Notes under the pieces: model-generated
What the model saw: the letters and a program-made list of their open reading frames with translations, nothing else
What the model was told of the DNA's origin: nothing
Databases searched by the model: none
Source of the DNA: Planctomycetota bacterium
GTDB lineage: Bacteria; Planctomycetota; Brocadiia; JAJRTI01
Assembly (NCBI GenBank): GCA_024278415.1
Contig: JAJRTI010000118.1
Span: forward strand, 1-20,622
Direction of reading: 5' to 3'
Length of the DNA stretch: 20,622 bases
Made by a program: the position numbers and the translations under genes
In this document: piece after piece, positions 15,293-20,622 of the stretch
Numbering within the stretch: the first letter of the stretch is position 1
Layout: each line of letters starts with the position of its first letter

Positions 15293-15318
15293 GCCATTTC
15301 TGGGGAAAGTCCTGCGGC

Positions 15319-18090
15319 TCAATCCCTGAGCAGTTCGTCGACGGCCCCTCGGTCTGCGCCGGCATCGGCCGCGCGATCGAGCATGGCCCGGGCGTCGCGG
15401 TCCATGCCGCGGCGTAAGAGGTACGTGCCCATCTTCAGCATCGCGGCGCGGCCGCCGCCGAGCTTCGCCAGACCCATCGAGATCCAATATCGCTTCTCGA
15501 TCTTGTCGTAGCGTATCATCCTGTCCCTGCCGTTGGTCTCGCGAACTCGCACGCCCTCCTGATCGGCAGCGACGATCGTCCCGGGCACACGCATGAGGCC
15601 GTCACTGCCGACGCGCATCATGAAGTCCACGGGCTTGCCCACGCGCGCGGCGAAGCCGTCGAGCACGGCCTGCCAGGCCGCCTGGGCCCACTGGGCCTCG
15701 CGCTTTTCCCGCTCCAGTTGCCGGCGCACGGGAGCCGGAGGCCGGGCCGCCAGTGCGCGATCGCAGGCGGCGATGGCCGCGTCGAAGCGCTTGTGGCGCA
15801 AGTGCTCCCGCACCGCGTCGATCGTGTCCCTGGCGTAGGCGAGCGCGCCCATGTCGCGGCCCCGCAGGCCGGCGCCAATGCAAGGGGAGTGGCGCTGCAA
15901 TCGCAGATCGCCGGCCACGGGCTCCACGAACAGAGGATCCTGGTTCATCGCGTCGGCGGCCGCGTCGAAGCTTTCCCGGTCAGCGGTTGCGTTGCCCCAC
16001 AGGCAGTTGCGCGCCATGAGCGGCGCGTCCCCGCGCACGCGCACACCCACGTCGTTCCGCACGATGATGCTCTCGCGGATCGCGAGTTTGGCGCGCTCCG
16101 CGCGCACGCCGCAGGCGTAGTTTGTCACGAGCGTGCACCGGTCGAGCGTGGCTTGGCTATCGAGCACTTCGACTCCGTGTGCCCGGTTGCGCCAGAAGAT
16201 GCACTCGGCCGCGGCCAGCGCGGCTCCCCCCTCGATGCGCGCGCCGGAGCGCGCGTTGTTGTTCACGATGCAACGCGTGAGCGCGGCTTGGCTCTTGCCG
16301 CGTGCGAACAGCCCCTCCCCGCATTTGGTGACGGCCACGCGGTCGAGCGTGGCGCTCGCGCGATCCACCACGATGGCGGCCTGACCCAGACGCGCGAAAC
16401 TGCACTCTCGGACCGTGATAGCCGCCGCGTCCCTCGCGACGATGCCGCGTGCGGCCGGCCCCGCGAGCACGCACTGTTCGAGATCCAAGGATCCGCCGCG
16501 CACATCCACAAGCGTGTCGCGATCACCGATGATGGTGAAACCGCCGACGCGCGCGTCAGCCATGTCTTGGGCGCGAATGCGCGCTTGCACCAACTTGCTG
16601 TGGCCGGGGCCGGCGCCTTGGAGCCGGACACCGGCTTTCAAGTCGATGGCGCCGGGCCATACTCCTGCCGGCACGTACACCGTCTGGCCCGGCTTGGCCG
16701 CAGCGAGCGCGGACGGGATGTCCTTGAGGCGCTTGGACGAGCCGACGACGAGGAAGCCCTTCCGCGGTCTGGCATCGAGGCGCGCCAGCGCGTCGCGCAG
16801 AGGCTGGCTGGGGGCGATGGGTTTCTCCCAAGCCGCGGCGGGAGGCGCCGGCGCAAGCTTCGCGTTGGCTTCGAGCTTGGCGATAAGATCCGCGTCGGCG
16901 ACGGGCCACGCGCACCGGAAGCCGGTCGCGGCATCGCGGTCCTGGGGGCCTCCCGGCCGCGGCTCGCGGTTGGCGCATCGCAGGCCGCGGCGGTCGTGCC
17001 GCCACGAGCCTCCGCGCGCGACGGGCCCGCCGTCCTGCGGGTCTGCGCACCACTCGGCCACGTTGCCGGCCATGTCCTGGCACCCGAACGGGCTGGCGCC
17101 CTGGGGGCACGAACCCGCTGGCTTGAGGCCGTCGAAGTCGCCGACCGAGTGTGCGCGGAGCCACTGTCGGCGCTCGTCCTCGCTCTGGAAGGGCCGCCAC
17201 GTGCGCTCTTCGATCGAGACGCACGCGCGCCAATGCCACTCCTCGCCCCATGGGTAGCGCCGGCCGTCTGGCCCGCGCGCGGCCTTCTCCCATTGCGCCT
17301 CCGTGGGCAGTTGTTTGCCGGCCCAATGGGCGTATGCCTGCGCGTCGTCGTGGGTGACGTTGACCACCGGGTCGTTGCCCTTGCCGAGGGGGAGCTTACC
17401 GGTTGGCCAGTGCGGCGGCGGTGCGTGGCCGGTGGCCTGCACGAAGCGCTGGTATTGCGTGTTCGTGACTTCGTGCTTGTCGATGCAGAAGGCAGCGAGG
17501 GTGGCCTGGTGCTGGGGCCGCTCGTCTGCGTCGCCGTCCGTGCTGCCCATGACGAATGGCCCCGCGGGCACGAAGACCATCTCGCCGCCGTCCTTGCGCC
17601 AGAAGAGGCTCCCGCCGGCGATCTCGACGGGCGTGGCCGGCTCGGCTTCGGGTTTGCCTTCGCCGACGACCTCCACGCCTCCTTCCTCAGGCGCGGGCGG
17701 CTCGGCCGCCACCGGTGCGGGCTTGGCCGGCTGGGGCTTGGCCTGCTTCGCGGCCTCCTTGCGCAGGATGTCCAAGATGGGCGGCGCGGCCTTGGGCCCC
17801 TGAGGCTCGGGCTTTGGCTGGGGCTCCCGGTAGGCCGCGGCGACGCCGAGTGCCGTCAAAGTGACGATGAGCAGCGCGGCCGCGGCGACGCTGGCGTACA
17901 CGAACGCGGGGCGCTGCATGAGGCGCGGGCCCGCCGGCGGGCTTGCTTCGATCTTGGCTTCGAGTCGCGCGCCCGTGCGCACGACGGTGCCGCACTCGGT
18001 GCAGAGGACGGTGTTGGCGGGCTGCGGCGCCCCGCAGTTCGGGCATGGCCGAGTGGCGGCGGGCTCCGGCGATGCAGCGCGAGTTTCCAC
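15319..18090 (-). CDS. Zinc ribbon-TM-FGE-sulfatase-like-beta-helix fusion protein
   Basis: 923 residues from GTG at 18088-18090; the next Met (residue 59) would delete the zinc ribbon. Order: a zinc ribbon (C16, C19, C30, C33; CPNCG...CTECG); a membrane helix (about 62-87); a Pro/Ala/Glu linker; a formylglycine-generating-enzyme/sulfatase-modifying-factor-like domain (about 168-396) with MVFVPAGPFVMGS, DKHEVTNTQYQRFV, LPTEAQWEKAARG, NVAEWCAD and RGGSWRHDRRGLRCANR; a right-handed beta-helix (about 448-745); and a helical, then beta-rich tail (756-923). True FGEs carry a Cys pair after RGGSW (LCHxSYC type). Here the segment has no such pair, so formylglycine formation is unlikely and this is more like the PvdO/EgtB-like branch or a binding domain. 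The zinc ribbon is predicted cytoplasmic and the rest extracytoplasmic. It starts 2 nt after the preceding gene's stop, so translational coupling is likely. Confidence 0.85.
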   Translation of the reverse strand: METRAASPEPAATRPCPNCGAPQPANTVLCTECGTVVRTGARLEAKIEASPPAGPRLMQRPAFVYASVAAAALLIVTLTALGVAAAYREPQPKPEPQGPKAAPPILDILRKEAAKQAKPQPAKPAPVAAEPPAPEEGGVEVVGEGKPEAEPATPVEIAGGSLFWRKDGGEMVFVPAGPFVMGSTDGDADERPQHQATLAAFCIDKHEVTNTQYQRFVQATGHAPPPHWPTGKLPLGKGNDPVVNVTHDDAQAYAHWAGKQLPTEAQWEKAARGPDGRRYPWGEEWHWRACVSIEERTWRPFQSEDERRQWLRAHSVGDFDGLKPAGSCPQGASPFGCQDMAGNVAEWCADPQDGGPVARGGSWRHDRRGLRCANREPRPGGPQDRDAATGFRCAWPVADADLIAKLEANAKLAPAPPAAAWEKPIAPSQPLRDALARLDARPRKGFLVVGSSKRLKDIPSALAAAKPGQTVYVPAGVWPGAIDLKAGVRLQGAGPGHSKLVQARIRAQDMADARVGGFTIIGDRDTLVDVRGGSLDLEQCVLAGPAARGIVARDAAAITVRECSFARLGQAAIVVDRASATLDRVAVTKCGEGLFARGKSQAALTRCIVNNNARSGARIEGGAALAAAECIFWRNRAHGVEVLDSQATLDRCTLVTNYACGVRAERAKLAIRESIIVRNDVGVRVRGDAPLMARNCLWGNATADRESFDAAADAMNQDPLFVEPVAGDLRLQRHSPCIGAGLRGRDMGALAYARDTIDAVREHLRHKRFDAAIAACDRALAARPPAPVRRQLEREKREAQWAQAAWQAVLDGFAARVGKPVDFMMRVGSDGLMRVPGTIVAADQEGVRVRETNGRDRMIRYDKIEKRYWISMGLAKLGGGRAAMLKMGTYLLRRGMDRDARAMLDRAADAGADRGAVDELLRD

Positions 18091-18092
18091 TT

Positions 18093-19091
18093 CTACGGCG
18101 ACGGCTCGATGGGCTCGCCCTCCGTTGGCAGCAGCTCGATCTTGGAGGAGACCGTCATGTGCAACTCCATGGAGCCCGTTCGATCCCCCGATGGAGACAC
18201 CTTCGCCGCGCGCAAGGCCACGGTCGCGAGGGTTTCTTGCGAGACGGTCCGGCCGCGGTCGACCGCGAAGCGGAAGGTGCCCTTCAGTTGGTGCTGCATG
18301 CTCTCCAGGCGCAGGCGAGAGCCGCTGCCGAAGATTGGCTGGTCCCCGCTGGCGAGCGCGCTCTTGGACTCGACTGTGATCACGGCCCAGCGGCCGTTGT
18401 TCTCGGACTCAATGCCATCCAGCGTGAAGGTTGCGTCGGTCTGGCCGGTCAGCACGCCGGGGATGTGCACGAGGAACTTCGCCGCCCACTGCCCCTTGAC
18501 CTTTACGGGCATGCTGGGGAAGCGAAGGAAGGAGGCCGGCTCGACGAGGCCGGCCGTTGCGGACGCGGCTTGCGCCGGGTCGCGGCGGACATCGCCGGTG
18601 GGTGAAATGCTCAGGCGTTCGCGCCCGCCGAGCCACTTGGCAAGCGCGGCGAGGCCGGGCGCTTCATGGTCGACTGGGGGTGGAAGCGCGGTGTCGGGGT
18701 TCGGTATGGTCACGACGGTCGAGCCGGAGTTGTGCATTACCGCGAGCGTGTCCCCCAGCTTCAGCAGCCGAATGTCTGACCCCTGGCCCGGGAGCTGGCT
18801 GCGCATGGTGAACTTGGAGATCCCCACGTCGACCAGGTAGGATCCATCCTCCAGCTTGTGCACTGGCGTGACAGTGAACTCGAGGTCGAGAACGTTCTCC
18901 AGCGTTGTGGCGACGTCCACGTCGCCCGACAGCGACGTGGAGATCAGCTTGCCCCTGGCCTCGGTATGGAGCGCGTAGGTGTACGGCTCGCCGATGCACT
19001 TGTAGGCCAGGGGGATGGTCTGGGCGCTGGCCGCGGCAGAGAGGGAGAAGATCAACACCGCGCGCGCGTAGAGTGTCCGTAGGGACTGCAT
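18093..19091 (-). CDS. Secreted or periplasmic protein of unknown function
   Basis: 332 residues from the ATG at 19089-19091. A signal peptide is clear (1-23: Arg-containing start, LIFSLSAAASA, cleavage before Q24). The remainder is strand-rich with repeated patterns such as 'EFTVTPVHKLEDGSYLVDV' and GRWAVITVESKSALASG. This recalls a group of exported proteins (DUF6263-like) common in Planctomycete-type genomes, but I cannot confirm the family. No catalytic motif, lipobox or membrane helix beyond the signal is visible. It is the first gene of a two-gene operon: its TAG is followed by 2 nt and then the GTG of the FGE-like fusion protein. I infer that the two act together on the outer face of the inner membrane. 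No Shine-Dalgarno is obvious at this start. Confidence 0.8.
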   Translation of the reverse strand: MQSLRTLYARAVLIFSLSAAASAQTIPLAYKCIGEPYTYALHTEARGKLISTSLSGDVDVATTLENVLDLEFTVTPVHKLEDGSYLVDVGISKFTMRSQLPGQGSDIRLLKLGDTLAVMHNSGSTVVTIPNPDTALPPPVDHEAPGLAALAKWLGGRERLSISPTGDVRRDPAQAASATAGLVEPASFLRFPSMPVKVKGQWAAKFLVHIPGVLTGQTDATFTLDGIESENNGRWAVITVESKSALASGDQPIFGSGSRLRLESMQHQLKGTFRFAVDRGRTVSQETLATVALRAAKVSPSGDRTGSMELHMTVSSKIELLPTEGEPIEPSP

Positions 19092-19186
19092 GGCGGGAGG
19101 AAATCCAATGAGGCGATGGCGGCGGTGGCGGGCCGCCAGGGAGGGGTCACCGGCACGGGGGGAGGGCGGCGGCGATAGTGGTGCCT

Positions 19187-19215
19187 AGTATACCACATGT
19201 CGGACTGGGAGCCAA
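19187..19215 (-). promoter_or_regulatory. Sigma70-type promoter for the 19091-to-15319 operon
   Basis: On the minus strand TTGGCT (19215-19210), a 17-nt spacer and TATACT (19192-19187). Predicted transcription start near 19181, leaving a leader of about 90 nt. A tandem GGAGCCCT octamer (19225-19240) lies 9 nt upstream of the -35 box. Confidence 0.55.
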
Positions 19216-19293
19216 CGGAAACATGGAGCCCTGGAGCCCTCTGGTGTGCAGCGTTCCAGCGCGCCGATTCCAAGAGGTGCGCGATCAGTCACC

Positions 19294-19309
19294 GCATTCG
19301 GCTGAAGTG
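19294..19309. repeat. 16-nt repeat, copy 2
   Basis: GCATTCGGCTGAAGTG, identical to 7818-7833. This copy ends 13 nt before the proA -35 box. Confidence 0.55.
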
Positions 19310-19322
19310 CCGCGCACCAACG

Positions 19323-19350
19323 TTGCGTCGTGAGCCAAAGCCTCTATAAT
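19323..19350 (+). promoter_or_regulatory. Sigma70-type promoter for proA
   Basis: A perfect TATAAT (19345-19350) with TTGCGT (19323-19328) 16 nt upstream. Predicted transcription start near 19357, so the proA leader would be about 88 nt. Confidence 0.6.
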
Positions 19351-19444
19351 TGTCTACTCCTGCCAGCGCCCACCGATACCCGTTCGCCGGTGCCTGGGCC
19401 TCCCTGCAACACGCCTATCTTCCTGCCAGATCCATCCCGCACCC

Positions 19445-20622
19445 ATGAACGTCCAATCCTACATGCAATCTGTCTTGGCCAACGCTAAGGCCGCAAGCCG
19501 CGACGCCGGCCTCGCGTCGACGGAGCAGAAGAACGCCGCCATCCTCGCCATGGCCCAAGGCCTGCGCGAGGCCGCGGACACGCTGAAAGCGGAGAACCAA
19601 AAGGACCTCGAAGCCGGCAAGGAGGCCGGCCTCTCGTCCGCGCTGCTCGATCGGCTCGCGCTGACCGACTCGCGCATCGAGGGCATGGCCGAGGGACTGG
19701 AGGTCGTGGCCAACCTGCGCGACCCGGTGGGCGAGATCATGGACGGCTTTGTGCGGCCCAACGGCCTCAAGATCCAGAAGGTGCGCGTGCCCATCGGCGT
19801 CATCTTCATGATTTACGAATCCCGGCCCAACGTGACCGCGGACGCGGCGAGCTTGTGCCTGAAGTCGGGCAACGCCTGCATCCTGCGCGGGGGCAAGGAG
19901 GCCATCCATAGCAACAAGGCGATCCATCGCGTGCTCGCGGACGCGCTTGAACGGACCGGCCTCAACCCCCACGCGATCCAACTCATCGAGACGGCCGACC
20001 GCGAGGCCGTGAGCATCGCGCTGGCCGCGGACGCGTTCATCGACGTAGTCATCCCCCGCTGGGGCGAGGGGCTGATCCGCGCGGTGGTCGAGCAGGCGAC
20101 CATGCCCGTGATCAAGCACTACAAGGGCGTGTGCCACACGTACGTGGACCGCGACGCGGACCTCGACATGGCGAAGACGATCTGCCTGAACGCCAAGACG
20201 CAGCGCCCGGGCACGTGCAACGCGATGGAGACGCTGCTCGTGCACGAGGCCGTAGCGGAGGCGTTCCTGCCGGCCATCGCCGCGGCCATGGAAGACGCCG
20301 GCGTGGAAATGCGCGGATGCCCCAACGCGCGGGCCGTGTGCCCTGGTATGAAGCCGGCGACCGACGACGATTGGCCCCAGGAGTATCTCGATCTCATTCT
20401 CGCGGTGAAGGTCGTCGCGTCCATCGACGAGGCCATCGAGCATATCTCGACGTACGGCGACCACTCGGACGCGATCGTGACCCAGAACCACGCGGCCGCG
20501 ATGCGGTTCGTGGCCGAAGTCGATTCTGCGAGCGTGTACGTGAACGCGTCGACGCGCTTCACCGACGGCGGCCAGTTCGGCATGGGCGCGGAGATCGGCA
20601 TCAGCACCGACAAGCTGCACGC
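19445..20622 (+). CDS. proA: Glutamate-5-semialdehyde dehydrogenase (gamma-glutamyl phosphate reductase), 3' end cut
   Basis: ProA reduces gamma-glutamyl phosphate with NADPH to glutamate-5-semialdehyde in proline synthesis, in the cytoplasm. 392 codons are visible from ATG 19445; family members are about 415-420 residues, so only the last 25-30 residues are missing. Signatures are KVRVPIGVIFMIYESRPNVT (about 113-132), SGNACILRGGKEA, 'VCHTYVD', and QRPGTCNAMETLLVH containing the catalytic Cys258. GGQFGMGAEIGIST lies close to the window end. An oddity is Trp206 in IPRWGEGLIRA, where the family nearly always has Gly (PRGG). No clear Shine-Dalgarno is present at the start, but no better start exists. 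proB is not adjacent upstream; the next gene in that direction is divergent. Confidence 0.95.
   Translation, partial: MNVQSYMQSVLANAKAASRDAGLASTEQKNAAILAMAQGLREAADTLKAENQKDLEAGKEAGLSSALLDRLALTDSRIEGMAEGLEVVANLRDPVGEIMDGFVRPNGLKIQKVRVPIGVIFMIYESRPNVTADAASLCLKSGNACILRGGKEAIHSNKAIHRVLADALERTGLNPHAIQLIETADREAVSIALAADAFIDVVIPRWGEGLIRAVVEQATMPVIKHYKGVCHTYVDRDADLDMAKTICLNAKTQRPGTCNAMETLLVHEAVAEAFLPAIAAAMEDAGVEMRGCPNARAVCPGMKPATDDDWPQEYLDLILAVKVVASIDEAIEHISTYGDHSDAIVTQNHAAAMRFVAEVDSASVYVNASTRFTDGGQFGMGAEIGISTDKLH

Larger units (their letters stand above)
19092..19444. other. Divergent intergenic region between the minus operon and proA
   Basis: No gene is seen in these 353 nt. It contains a promoter for each direction (19187-19215 minus; 19323-19350 plus), a tandem octamer next to the minus promoter (19225-19240), a copy of the 16-nt repeat (19294-19309) and a G-rich run (about 19156-19172). 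Confidence 0.75.

Noticed and set aside
15319..18090. Active formylglycine-generating enzyme for sulfatases
   Set aside because: The Cys pair needed after RGGSW is absent and no sulfatase gene is in the window.
15718..18840. 1040-codon open frame on the plus strand opposite the FGE-like fusion
   Set aside because: Antisense shadow crossing two minus-strand genes and their junction; no domain motif.
19415..20620. 401-codon open frame on the minus strand opposite proA
   Set aside because: proA on the plus strand is unambiguous, with catalytic Cys and conserved motifs.

Overview
This is a high-GC bacterial chromosomal window with roomy intergenic gaps. It encodes ten protein genes, two of them cut by the window ends. 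I see no rRNA, tRNA, CRISPR array, transposase or phage gene. Several large secreted carbohydrate-active proteins, a zinc-ribbon/single-TM/FGE-like fusion and many palindromic intergenic repeats all suggest the wider PVC group or a neighbouring lineage (Planctomycetota, Lentisphaerota/Kiritimatiellota, Hydrogenedentota). That placement is an impression from gene content and style; no marker phylogeny was possible.

Layout. 1-1356 (minus): two adjacent genes for membrane-anchored proteins that look like tandem paralogs; the downstream one is cut by the left edge. A back-to-back promoter region (about 1448-1519) separates them from coaE (1585-2205, plus), which is followed 45 nt later by a very large secreted PL26/YetA-like polysaccharide-lyase protein (2251-6060, plus). 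A 734-nt gene-free stretch (6061-6794) holds a set of nested palindromes and a strongly structured repeat block. Next come a UVR-motif protein (6795-7556, plus), another repeat-bearing gap (7557-7935), and an AzgA-type purine permease (7936-9429, minus) with its own promoter and a long palindrome upstream. Two secreted carbohydrate-active-type proteins follow on the minus strand: a sialidase-like BNR protein with a LamG-like domain (9715-12015) and a GH141-like parallel beta-helix protein (12205-15093). After a 30-nt inverted repeat comes a two-gene minus operon transcribed from about 19181: a secreted protein of unknown function (18093-19091) and, 2 nt later, a zinc ribbon-TM-FGE-like-beta-helix fusion (15319-18090). 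The window ends inside proA (from 19445, plus), which has a good sigma70-type promoter.

How it fits together. The lyase-like, sialidase-like and GH141-like proteins are all predicted to be exported and together suggest use of complex acidic, pectin-like or host/algal glycans, though they are not one operon. coaE, the permease, proA and the UVR-motif protein look like housekeeping or general genes.

Most unusual points: (i) at least five different palindromic or inverted-repeat sequences lie in the intergenic gaps with no mobilising enzyme in view; (ii) the FGE-like/beta-helix fusion lacks the cysteine pair of true formylglycine-generating enzymes; (iii) two divergent promoters share a palindrome made of their own -35 boxes; (iv) a five-codon leader ORF carries the only strong ribosome-binding site ahead of coaE.
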